Part shown: piece by piece, positions 42,246 through 49,826 of the stretch
Layout: each line of letters starts with the position of its first letter
Numbering within the stretch: position 1 is the stretch's first letter
Assembly: GCA_019912395.1 (NCBI GenBank)
Contig: JAIOIH010000039.1
Coordinates: forward strand, 1-55,499
DNA: 55,499 bases
From: Flavobacteriales bacterium
Lineage (GTDB): Bacteria > Bacteroidota > Bacteroidia > Flavobacteriales_F > PHOS-HE28
Direction: 5' to 3'
The notes under the pieces: generated by a model
What the model was told of the DNA's origin: nothing
The model's database searches: none
What the model saw: only the letters and a program-made list of their open reading frames with translations
Made by a program: the position numbers and the translations under genes

Positions 42246-43823
42246 TCATGGCATTTGAGATTTCACCCATCGGGAGGTGGCCATGTTCCCATGTCGGTCC
42301 ACCACACGAACCAGATATAGTCCCGGTTTGAGCGATCGTGTATCCAACAGTTCGCCTTTTTGGGATTGGACAGCGTTCAGAACATCCCGCCCCGAAGCAT
42401 CCAAAATGCGCACGGTCCAAGGTCTGTTCATTGTGGGTTCCTCGATACACAATTCGTCCGTGCCCGGGTTGGGGTACAATTCAAACAACTGCGCGGTCGG
42501 TTCATCAACACCGGCATCATCGGCATCGAGCCTTACCACCCATGCATCCGAACTACCATGGTTCCCGGTCACATCCCCGTTCAATGAACGCGTATACCCG
42601 GCAAGAAGAGTGGTTCCATCCGCACCTGCCCAAAGCGCATTCGCGCGGTCCTCGCTCGTTCCCCCAAGCGCTTTTTGCCATATCAGCGCACCCACGGAAT
42701 CAAGCTTCAGCACCCAGAGATCATCACCGCCGTGCAGTCCTGTAACGTCCCCGCTGTTCGAATTCGAATAGCCTGCGACGATGTATCCGCCATCGCTCGT
42801 CGTTTTCACCGATTTAGCGATTTCCGGACCATATCCCCCGAGGGCTTTTTGCCACTCAATGGATCCCGCCCCGTCCAATTTTACCACCCAAACATCCCAA
42901 CTGCCATGATCTCCGGAAACATCCCCGTCATGGGAATTGGTATATCCTGCTAGAATATATCCTCCATCACCCGTGAGCTCCACCGCATAAGCATTATCGC
43001 TTGAACTTCCACCTAATGCCCTTTGCCATTCGATCTCCCCAACGTTGGAGAGTTTTAAGACCCACATGTCCTCAGCTCCCACCGGTTCCTCGCCTGCATG
43101 ATGGCCGATCACATCTCCATCATGTGATTTTGCCACCCCGGCAACGATGAACCCGCCTTCAAATGTCTCCCTGACGGCTTGCGCGGATTCGGCGATCGAG
43201 CCTCCATAAGCCCTCTGCCAGAGGATAGCCCCGATCTCATTGAGCTTCACTACCCAAGCATCAGGTGGCCCGTGCGAACCATTGACGTCGCCATCATTGG
43301 ACGCCGTTTGACCCGCCAGGATGAATCCCCCATCGGAGACTTGTTGGACCGAGTACCCGCGATCGTACCCGGAGCCGCCCAAGGTGGTTTGCCATTCAAG
43401 GCCGCCAGAGGCGTTTAGTTTCACGAGCCAAACGTCCTGTTCCCCATGGTTGCCGGAGACATCCCCGTTGTTCGAGTCCGTGGTTCCGGCCAGTATGTAT
43501 CCGCCATCCAACGTTGGAGCTATTGCATTCGCTACGTCCGAACCTGTCCCACCCAAGGACCGCTGCCATTCAACGGACCCTGAATTGTCGATCTTGAACA
43601 CCCAGGCATCGGTAAATCCATGATTCCCGGAAACATCACCATCTATCGAAGTGCTGCTCCCTGCAAGGACATATCCTCCATCCGCTGATGCCACCATGGC
43701 ATTAACTTGATCAGAGTACGAGCCGCCATATGCCATTTGCCATTGGATGGAAGGCGCGGACTGCCCGTAGCACGCACAAATGCGCAGCAGTAAGATAGTG
43801 CAGATCAAAATTGGCTTGTTCAT
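42246..43823 (-). CDS. T9SS-sorted protein of seven 58-residue repeats
   Basis: 525 residues. Signal peptide (NKPILICTILLLRICACYGQ). Seven tandem repeats of about 58 residues follow, each with WQ, GG, DGGYIxAG, SxxGDVxGxHG and DxWVxKL (for example EWQRSLGGTGSDVANAI); the fourth has a short insertion. They resemble delta-60/SBBP-type propeller blades. A T9SS domain starts at LYPNPGTDEL. Surface-exposed or secreted, binding role likely. It has a strong promoter, and identical 101-bp repeats lie on both sides. Confidence 0.88.
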   Translation of the reverse strand: MNKPILICTILLLRICACYGQSAPSIQWQMAYGGSYSDQVNAMVASADGGYVLAGSSTSIDGDVSGNHGFTDAWVFKIDNSGSVEWQRSLGGTGSDVANAIAPTLDGGYILAGTTDSNNGDVSGNHGEQDVWLVKLNASGGLEWQTTLGGSGYDRGYSVQQVSDGGFILAGQTASNDGDVNGSHGPPDAWVVKLNEIGAILWQRAYGGSIAESAQAVRETFEGGFIVAGVAKSHDGDVIGHHAGEEPVGAEDMWVLKLSNVGEIEWQRALGGSSSDNAYAVELTGDGGYILAGYTNSHDGDVSGDHGSWDVWVVKLDGAGSIEWQKALGGYGPEIAKSVKTTSDGGYIVAGYSNSNSGDVTGLHGGDDLWVLKLDSVGALIWQKALGGTSEDRANALWAGADGTTLLAGYTRSLNGDVTGNHGSSDAWVVRLDADDAGVDEPTAQLFELYPNPGTDELCIEEPTMNRPWTVRILDASGRDVLNAVQSQKGELLDTRSLKPGLYLVRVVDRHGNMATSRWVKSQMP

Positions 43824-43844
43824 GTGCGTGCCTCCCCGTTAGAT

Positions 43845-43872
43845 CAAAGCTAATCCGACTCAGAGCTTTCAA
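43845..43872 (-). promoter_or_regulatory. Promoter of the 42246-43823 gene
   Basis: Minus strand: TTG at 43872-43870, a 17-nt spacer, then TAGCTTTG at 43852-43845. Exact match to TTG-N17-23-TAnnTTTG; the ATG is about 21 nt downstream. The promoter lies inside the repeat-bracketed segment, so the module carries its own promoter. Confidence 0.65.
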
Positions 43873-43886
43873 CAACTTCTATCCCG

Positions 43887-44054
43887 GCGCTCCGGTATTT
43901 TCCCGAGCCTGCATGCCGTAAGGATGTGCCTCCTGCCTAGGCCTCCGGCCCGCCTCAAGTACGTATGGCCAGTTGGGTGCGAAGACGGGCCGGAGGCCCT
44001 GGGATCCGATCACTCGGCAAAAAGCCGAGCGATCGAGCGTGTTGGGGGCACGCG
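43887..44054. repeat. Palindromic dispersed repeat, copy 2
   Basis: Core 43933-44033, identical to copy 1 over 101 bp. The left hairpin is eroded (a CTCCGG/CCCGAG pair near 43890-43907), the central stem and CTCGGC-AAAAA-GCCGAG are intact, and the outer stem is CGTG/CACG around TTGGGGG (44038-44052). It lies 20 bp from the stop of the small membrane gene. Confidence 0.85.
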
Positions 44055-44074
44055 AGCCTACTTCAGAAATTGGA

Positions 44075-44272
44075 TCATCTTTCCAGAAAATCCCGAAATC
44101 CGGGATGGCGGAGCGCCTTCACCAGGAGTATGATGCCACCGAGAAATAGAGGGATATAGGTCAAGAGGAAAAGTGCGCCGGAAAATGGCCAGTGCTGGAA
44201 TTTGAAGATCACCGAGACCAGCGTGAAGCACAGGCCGATCGCTACGAGGATCAAACCATGTCGCGCTTTCAT
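44075..44272 (-). CDS. Small membrane protein, two spans
   Basis: 65 residues from ATG 44272, overlapping the VOC stop as ATGA. Two hydrophobic segments (GLILVAIGLCFTLVSVIF and ALFLLTYIPLFLGGIILLV) separated by KFQHWPFS, a motif seen in GldL-like and related small Bacteroidota membrane proteins. No further function can be assigned. The longer frame to 44581 is a shadow of the VOC gene. Confidence 0.7.
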   Translation of the reverse strand: MKARHGLILVAIGLCFTLVSVIFKFQHWPFSGALFLLTYIPLFLGGIILLVKALRHPGFRDFLER

Positions 44273-44688
44273 CCCTTCCGGAACAAACTCTCCGGATCCT
44301 CGAAAGCCTTGAACTCTATGGCGTGGCCGTCCGGGTCCTCGATGAAGAAGCTGCGCTGCTCGCCCACTTCGCCCTTCATCACCACTTGGGGCTCGATGAA
44401 GAAGCGCACGCCGAGCTTTTTGCACTTGTCGCGCATCTTCCGCCAGTCGGCGAGTTCCAGCACGATGCCCCAGTGGTTGCTGGGCACATGGCTGTGCGGG
44501 TTGTAGGTGTTGGCGGTCTTCACCACCATGGGCACTTGCTGGATGGTGAGCTGGTGCCCGAAGAAGTCGTAGTCCACCCAATGGTCGGAGCTGCGACCCT
44601 CGGTGCAGCCCAACAGCCCTCCGTAGAAGGCCTTCATGCGCTTGAGGTCCGTGGTGGCAAAGGCGAGGTGGAAGCGACCGTTGAGCAT
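44269..44688 (-). CDS. VOC family (glyoxalase/bleomycin-resistance fold) protein
   Basis: 139 residues. Two beta-alpha-beta-beta-beta halves: FHLAFATTDLKRMKAFYGG with a metal-ligand-type His at residue 7, HSHVPSNHWGIVLELADW in the middle, and FFIEDPDGHAIEFKAF at the end with the typical DPDGHxIE. Probably a small-molecule lyase, isomerase or dioxygenase-like enzyme; the substrate is not readable from sequence. Coupled to a tiny membrane protein. Confidence 0.87.
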   Translation of the reverse strand: MLNGRFHLAFATTDLKRMKAFYGGLLGCTEGRSSDHWVDYDFFGHQLTIQQVPMVVKTANTYNPHSHVPSNHWGIVLELADWRKMRDKCKKLGVRFFIEPQVVMKGEVGEQRSFFIEDPDGHAIEFKAFEDPESLFRKG

Positions 44689-44770
44689 GTGTCGAAGAGT
44701 TTCTGGTGGATAGAACGCGGATAACGCGGATCTTTATGATTTGCGCTGAGCCGGAGATCTAACAGTGGTC

Positions 44771-45124
44771 TCAATCCTCGTCGTCGTCCTCGTCGTCCGC
44801 TGGTGGGGCATCCTTGTCCACCTCCTCTTCCTCCTCCTCTTCTTCGGCACCTTCGATGTCGTCGGAGCCTTCGAGGTCCTCCCTGTCGTCATCGTCGTCG
44901 GTATCCTGTTCGAGGAACTCGTCCATGGCCTCGCGGCTTTCGGTGTTCACTTTGATCAGGTACATCACCTCGGCGGTGCGCAGTTCGATCACGCGGAGGT
45001 TCTCTCCCTTGGGCGTGCTCACCGTGCGGATGTGGCTGTTCTCGATCCCGTCCGGGTATTGCTCCTGCAGCTTGTCGCGCAGTTCGTCGGTCAGGGTTTC
45101 AAAAGATCGGATGCGGCGTTCCAT
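44771..45124 (-). CDS. Hypothetical protein with extreme acidic tail
   Basis: 117 residues. The first 75 form a small folded-looking domain (TLTDELRDKLQEQYPDGIEN, then RVIELRTAEVMYLIKVNTES). The last 45 are almost all Asp and Glu, ending DDEDDDED. It starts 8 nt after the deoxyhypusine-synthase-like stop and is probably co-transcribed. No family recognised. Acidic tails of this kind occur in nucleic-acid or chaperone-binding proteins; that is only a suggestion. Confidence 0.75.
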   Translation of the reverse strand: MERRIRSFETLTDELRDKLQEQYPDGIENSHIRTVSTPKGENLRVIELRTAEVMYLIKVNTESREAMDEFLEQDTDDDDDREDLEGSDDIEGAEEEEEEEEVDKDAPPADDEDDDED

Positions 45125-45132
45125 GTTCGTTG

Positions 45133-46107
45133 TTACTGGTCGAGGATGTAGGCGAAGATGAGCGGTGCCACAATAGTAGCATCACTTTCGATGACGAACT
45201 TCGGGGTATCGACATCGAGTTTTCCCCAAGTGATCTTTTCGTTCGGCACGGCGCCGCTGTAGCTGCCGTAGCTGGTGGTGCTGTCGCTGATCTGGCAGAA
45301 GTAGCTCCAGAACGGGGTCTTGCGCTGGAGGTCCTGCTCCAGCATGGGCACCACGCAGATCGGGAAGTCGCCCGCGATGCCGCCACCGATCTGGAAGAAG
45401 CCGATGCCCTCCTCCCCGGCGTTGGCGGTGTACCAATCGGCCAGGAAGATCATGTATTCGATGCCGCTCTTCATGATGCGGGGCTCGCAATCGCCCATGA
45501 TGCAGTGCGCGGCGAAGATGTTGCCCATGGTGCTGTCCTCCCAGCCCGGGCATACGATGGGGAGGTTGCGCTCCGCGGCGGCCACCATCCAGCTGTCCTT
45601 GGGGTCGATCTGGTAGTACTCCTTCAGGGCACCGGAGTTGATCATTTCGTAGAACAGCTCGTGCGGGAAGCGGCGCTTGCCGTTGTCCTGTCCGTCCTTC
45701 CACAGTTTCACGGCCTGTTCCTCCAAGCGGCGGAAGGCTTCCTCCTCGGGGATGCAGGTATCGGTCACGCGGTTCATGCCGCGGTCGGCCAAGGCGCGCT
45801 CATCCTCGGGTCCCAGGTCGCGGTAGTGGGGCACGCGCTCGTAGTGGTCGTGCGCCACCAGGTTCATCACGTCCTCTTCCAAGTTGGCACCGGTGCAGCT
45901 GATGATGTCCACCTTTCCCTGGCGGATCATCTCGGCGAGGCTCTTGCCCAGTTCGGCCGTGCTCATGGCACCGGCCAGGGATATCAGCATCTTCTTTCCG
46001 CTGGCCTTATGGACCTTGTATGCTTTGGCCGCATCCACCAAGGCGGCTGCGTTGAAGTGCAAATAGTGCTTCTCAATGAAGGACGAGATCGGACGGGTGT
46101 TGCTCAT
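45133..46107 (-). CDS. Deoxyhypusine synthase family protein (bacterial homospermidine-synthase-like)
   Basis: 324 residues. The DHS fold is marked by GKKMLISLAGAMSTAELGKS, ISCTGANLEEDV, SWMVAAAERNLPIVCPGWED and the catalytic Lys296 in ITWGKLDVDT. Bacteria lack the eukaryotic eIF5A substrate, so members usually transfer the aminobutyl group of spermidine to a polyamine acceptor or have an unproven role. The arginine decarboxylase gene 2 kb away fits polyamine metabolism. A TACCTTTC box lies 40 nt upstream of the ATG. Confidence 0.9.
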   Translation of the reverse strand: MSNTRPISSFIEKHYLHFNAAALVDAAKAYKVHKASGKKMLISLAGAMSTAELGKSLAEMIRQGKVDIISCTGANLEEDVMNLVAHDHYERVPHYRDLGPEDERALADRGMNRVTDTCIPEEEAFRRLEEQAVKLWKDGQDNGKRRFPHELFYEMINSGALKEYYQIDPKDSWMVAAAERNLPIVCPGWEDSTMGNIFAAHCIMGDCEPRIMKSGIEYMIFLADWYTANAGEEGIGFFQIGGGIAGDFPICVVPMLEQDLQRKTPFWSYFCQISDSTTSYGSYSGAVPNEKITWGKLDVDTPKFVIESDATIVAPLIFAYILDQ

Positions 46108-46249
46108 AATGATCGCCTTTCGGCTTGTCTTGTTTTGTTCGGGGCGGAAAGGTAATGAGAGGTGCGTGTTAAGTCTTGAGTCCCGAAGGTCCGGTCGTGA
46201 TTGGTGAGTTGTCCCGATCAGCGATCAGTAGAATTGGCGATCGGAATTG

Positions 46250-46273
46250 CTCCGCGTCTCTGCGTCTCCGCAT
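46250..46273. repeat. Octamer array, CTCCGCGT family
   Basis: CTCCGCGT, CTCTGCGT, CTCCGCAT, three 8-base units in the 220-bp divergent gap between the DHS-like and cls genes. GATCAGC/GATCAGT units precede it near 46216-46229. Confidence 0.75.
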
Positions 46274-46330
46274 TCCAACATCGATCCTCCATACCGCTCA
46301 TAACCACCTTTCTTGTACCATTGTTCACCC

Positions 46331-47776
46331 ATGAACTGGATACTCGTTGGTGAAGTGGCATACGTGCTGGTGATCGGCGCGATCGCCTTGCGCATCATCT
46401 ACGATACGCAGAGCACGTCGAAGACGCTGGCCTATCTGTTGTTGGTGGTCTTTCTGCCGTTGGCGGGCGCCATCATCTACTTTTCGGTGGGCATCAATTA
46501 TCGCAAAAACAAGATCTACAGCCGAAAGCTGAAGGTGAACACCAGGCAGCTGGAGGATGTGGAGGAACTGCTCCACACGCGAGCACGGGCGAACATGGAC
46601 CTGCTACGGCCCGAGGCGGTGCGGCCCTTGGCCACGCTGCTGCTGAACGATAGCTCCAGCCCGTTCACCTTCGGGAATACGGTGAAGCTTCTGGTGAACG
46701 GTGAGGAGAAGTTCCCCGAGCTGTTCGCCATGCTTGAAGCGGCCCGGCAGCATATCCACCTGGAGTACTACATCGTGGAGCCGGGGGCCATCACCGGCCG
46801 CATGAAGGAGATCCTGCTGCGCAAGGCCGCCGAGGGCGTGCAGGTCCGCTTTATCTACGACGACTTCGGAAGCCGCTCCATCCGGGGAAGATGGGTGAAG
46901 GAACTGGTCGAGGGAGGGGTGGAGGCCTACCCGTTCTCGCCGGTGCGCCTGCTCTTCCTGGCCAACCGGTTGAACTACCGGAACCACCACAAGTTGGTGG
47001 TGGTGGATGGCAGGAGCGCCCTGATCGGAGGCATCAACCTGAGCGACCGGTACAGCAACGCGAACCCTGCCGCCGGACAGGTCCATTGGCGGGACACGCA
47101 TCTGCGCATCGATGGGGAAGGCGTCCATCACCTCCAGCACGCCTTTTTGTGCAACTGGAATTTCTGTGCCCGGCAACAGCTGCAGATGGACCGTTCCTTC
47201 TTCCCCGACCTGCAGGGCGGCGTGGGGGATACCACCGTGCAGATGGCCATTAGCGGCCCCGACTCCCCCACGGAGACGATCATGCTGTCCTTGATGAAGG
47301 CGATCCATCTGGCGCAGGAGCGGATCCTGATCACCACGCCCTATTTCATTCCGGGGGACCCGATCCTGGACGCCCTGCGGGTGGCTGCCCTCAGCGGGGT
47401 GAAGGTGCAGTTGCTGGTGCCCGGGAACGGCGATTCCTGGCTGGTGAACCATGCAGCGCGCTCCTACTATGGGGAGCTATTGGAGGCGGGGGCCGGGATC
47501 TTCCTGTATCGCAAGGGGTTCATGCATGCCAAGACCATGGTGGTGGACCGGAGCATCAGCGTGGTGGGCACCGCGAACATGGACCAGCGCAGTTTCCATC
47601 TCAACTTCGAGATGAACGCCTTGATCTACGGCAGCCCGATGGCCGATGAGCTCGCCGCGGTCTTTGCGAACGACCTCCTGCACGCCGATCGGATCGATCC
47701 GGAGCGGTGGCACTCCCGCCCGGATTACACGCTACTGCCCGAGCGGGTGGCACGGCTGCTGTCACCGTTGATGTAG
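46331..47776 (+). CDS. cls: Cardiolipin synthase (phospholipase D family)
   Basis: 481 residues from ATG 46331 (MNWILVGEVAYVLVIGAIAL). Two N-terminal transmembrane spans, then two PLD domains with intact HKD motifs: HHKLVVVDGRSALIGGINLS and HAKTMVVDRSISVVGTANMD. It condenses two phosphatidylglycerols to cardiolipin and glycerol at the inner membrane. It is the only rightward gene in a 6-kb leftward stretch and lies between the DHS-like and arginine decarboxylase genes, with repeat arrays in both flanking gaps. Confidence 0.93.
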   Translation: MNWILVGEVAYVLVIGAIALRIIYDTQSTSKTLAYLLLVVFLPLAGAIIYFSVGINYRKNKIYSRKLKVNTRQLEDVEELLHTRARANMDLLRPEAVRPLATLLLNDSSSPFTFGNTVKLLVNGEEKFPELFAMLEAARQHIHLEYYIVEPGAITGRMKEILLRKAAEGVQVRFIYDDFGSRSIRGRWVKELVEGGVEAYPFSPVRLLFLANRLNYRNHHKLVVVDGRSALIGGINLSDRYSNANPAAGQVHWRDTHLRIDGEGVHHLQHAFLCNWNFCARQQLQMDRSFFPDLQGGVGDTTVQMAISGPDSPTETIMLSLMKAIHLAQERILITTPYFIPGDPILDALRVAALSGVKVQLLVPGNGDSWLVNHAARSYYGELLEAGAGIFLYRKGFMHAKTMVVDRSISVVGTANMDQRSFHLNFEMNALIYGSPMADELAAVFANDLLHADRIDPERWHSRPDYTLLPERVARLLSPLM

Positions 47777-47982
47777 GGTGCTTGTGACCTTGGTGGGGAG
47801 CAGTGGCTGGTGACTTGTGACCGGAGGCTGCTTGATGATCAGCGCTGGTCCGGTTGGCTCGCGCATTCTACTGTGGCTTGGTGTCGAGGAAATGTAAAAT
47901 GTAGAATGTAGAATGTAGAATGTGGAATGCTGGCTTCGACTAGTCCGTCGCGGCCATCCGATCACTGATCACCATGCACCGA
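47777..47982. other. Convergent gap with repeats
   Basis: 206 bp between cls and speA. Holds the AATGTAR array (47891-47932), GTCACMA-like heptamers on the minus strand near 47800-47823, and GATCAC units near 47959-47986. No gene seen. Confidence 0.6.
47891..47932. repeat. Heptamer array, AATGTAR x6
   Basis: Six units: AATGTAA, AATGTAG three times, AATGTGG, AATGCTG. Same unit as 40553-40592 and 49666-49707, all in plus orientation. Confidence 0.9.
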
Positions 47983-49380
47983 TCACTCCTTCGCGTACCC
48001 CAGCAGGTCCAGCATTTGATCCGAGCTCTGTATCTCGCTGAAGACGCGGTCCGTCAACGTGCCGTCCGGGAGGCGGTCGATGAGGACGTACTTGGGCTTG
48101 GGGATCAGGCAGTGCTGGATACCGCCGTAGCCGCCGAGCGTGTCCTGATAGGCGCCGGTGTTGAAGAAGCCGAGGTACTGCGGCCGGTCCTCGCGGAAGC
48201 GCGGCAGGTAGATGGCGTTGACGTGCTGCTCGCTGTTGTAGTAGTCGTCGCTGTCGCAGGTCATGCCCCCGAGGAAAACGCGCTCGTACTCGTCCTGCCA
48301 GTTGTTGATGGGGAGCATGAGGAAGCGCCGGTTGATGGCCCAGGAGTCGGGCAGGGTGGTCATGAAACTGCCGTCGATCATGTTCCAGCGCTCCTTTTCG
48401 TTCTGCTTCTTCTGGTTGAGGATGCTGAAGAAGGTGGCACCGCTCTCACCCACGGTGTAACTGCCGAACTCGCTGTAGAGGTTGGGCTCCTGCACGCCGT
48501 TCTCGTCGCAGATGTCCTTGATGCGGCCCACGATCTCGCCGATCATGTAGTCCACGTCGAAGTGCCGGTTGAGGCTGTTGTCGATGGGCAGCCCCCCACC
48601 GATGTCCAAGGTGTCCAGCGAGGGGCAGAGCTTCTTCAGGTCGCAATACACGTTCACGCACTTGGTGAGCTCGTTCCAGTAGTAGGCGCTGTCGCTGATG
48701 CCGGTGTTGATGAAGAAGTGCATGAGCTTCAGCTTGAACTTGCGCTGCTTGCTCACGTTGCGCATGTAGAAGGGGATGATGTCCTTGTAGCCCACGCCCA
48801 GCCGGCTGGTGTAGAACTCGAACTTCGGGGCTTCCTCCGCCGCGATGCGGATGCCGATGTCGCACGGGCCGGTGATGGCCTCGTCCAGCGCCCACAGCTC
48901 GCTCATGTTGTCGATGATGGGGATGGTGCGCACCCCGCTGTTGGCCAGGTTCCCGATGTTGCGGATGTACCGCTCGTCCTTGTACCCGTTGCAGAGAATG
49001 GTGGCGCTGCGCGGCATTTCGCCCGTGGCCATCAGCCGCTCAATGATGTTGATGTCGTACGCACTGCTGGTCTCCAGGCTCACGCCCTTCTTCAGCACTT
49101 CGGTCATCACGTAGCTGAACTGGTTGCTCTTGGTGCAGTAGAAGTATTCGTAGGTGCCGTTGTAGTCGTGCTCCTTGAAGGCCTTTGCGAAATACTCCCG
49201 GGCCAGATCGATCTTCTCGCCGATCTTGGGCAGGTACATGATGCGCAAGGGCGTTCCGTGCTTCTTGATGATGTCCATCAAGGGCAGGTCGTTCCACGTC
49301 AACAGTTCATTGTCGAACTTGAACTCTCCTTGGGGGAAATCAAAGGTCTGCTCGATCAGGTCGATGTAACGGGTCTTCAT
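47983..49380 (-). CDS. speA: Biosynthetic arginine decarboxylase (PLP fold III)
   Basis: 465 residues from ATG 49380 (MKTRYIDLIEQTFDF); the open frame runs on to 49857, but that part is repeat-rich and not protein-like. The PLP lysine is Lys84 in YFYCTKSNQFSY, the glycine-rich phosphate loop is DIGGGLP, and the C-terminal active-site motif is GMTCDSDDYYN. This is the short alanine-racemase-fold form usual in Bacteroidota. It makes agmatine from arginine, feeding putrescine and longer polyamines, with the DHS-like gene nearby. No agmatinase gene is in the window. Confidence 0.93.
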   Translation of the reverse strand: MKTRYIDLIEQTFDFPQGEFKFDNELLTWNDLPLMDIIKKHGTPLRIMYLPKIGEKIDLAREYFAKAFKEHDYNGTYEYFYCTKSNQFSYVMTEVLKKGVSLETSSAYDINIIERLMATGEMPRSATILCNGYKDERYIRNIGNLANSGVRTIPIIDNMSELWALDEAITGPCDIGIRIAAEEAPKFEFYTSRLGVGYKDIIPFYMRNVSKQRKFKLKLMHFFINTGISDSAYYWNELTKCVNVYCDLKKLCPSLDTLDIGGGLPIDNSLNRHFDVDYMIGEIVGRIKDICDENGVQEPNLYSEFGSYTVGESGATFFSILNQKKQNEKERWNMIDGSFMTTLPDSWAINRRFLMLPINNWQDEYERVFLGGMTCDSDDYYNSEQHVNAIYLPRFREDRPQYLGFFNTGAYQDTLGGYGGIQHCLIPKPKYVLIDRLPDGTLTDRVFSEIQSSDQMLDLLGYAKE

Positions 49381-49826
49381 GGAACGGCGCGGAGGGTTTT
49401 TGGCGATGCAGGGTGAACGGGTACGGCGCAAGGGACTTCCCCGAAGCTCTTGCCCGGAGGGAAGTGGAGGTCCGCCCCGGTGGTGAAAAGCGCTTGGATG
49501 GCGCAGCAAGGACCGGGGAGAAGGGGCGGCAACATCAGCGGAAGGGAGGCACCGTGGCGGCACGTCGCTGCACCTTCGCGGCGGAAGGATGCAGGACGAT
49601 GGAGGGGTATGTGGGTACGCTGGACATGCCGGGACGGTGCAAAGTAAAAGCCTCGGCCCGTTGGGAATGTAAAATGCGGAATGAAAAATGTAAAATGTGG
49701 AATGGCCCCCTGCTGCTGCATTGCCCTCCGGCGCGTTCGCCGCTCCGTGCCCGCCGACTGCGTCACCCCACCGAGCTGATCCGCGTAGATCATAACGATC
49801 AGCGTTATCAGCGTTCCATCCAACGA
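49381..49826. other. 446-bp gap upstream of speA
   Basis: No gene seen. It contains the AATGTAR array (49666-49707), a TACTTTG box on the minus strand near 49656-49650 that is one base short of TAnnTTTG, and GATCA-type units near 49788-49802. If that box is the promoter, speA has a leader of about 260 nt, GC-rich and able to fold, but I see no known riboswitch. Confidence 0.5.
49666..49707. repeat. Heptamer array, AATGnnn x6
   Basis: AATGTAA, AATGCGG, AATGAAA, AATGTAA, AATGTGG, AATGGCC: six in-register 7-base units with a constant AATG and variable last three bases. Confidence 0.9.

Noticed and set aside
42069-44054. Integron attC sites around the 42246-43823 gene
   Set aside because: The repeats are palindromic and flank one gene, but the RYYYAAC and GTTRRRY ends are not both present: GTTGGGA and GTTGGGG lack the final pyrimidine, and copy 1 has no CAAC at its other end. 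There is no integrase in the window.
47974-49416. Long plus-strand ORF of 480 codons opposite speA
   Set aside because: It is the antisense shadow of a well-supported decarboxylase gene; high GC keeps antisense frames open. The same applies to the long plus-strand frames opposite kup, mutL, catalase and corA.
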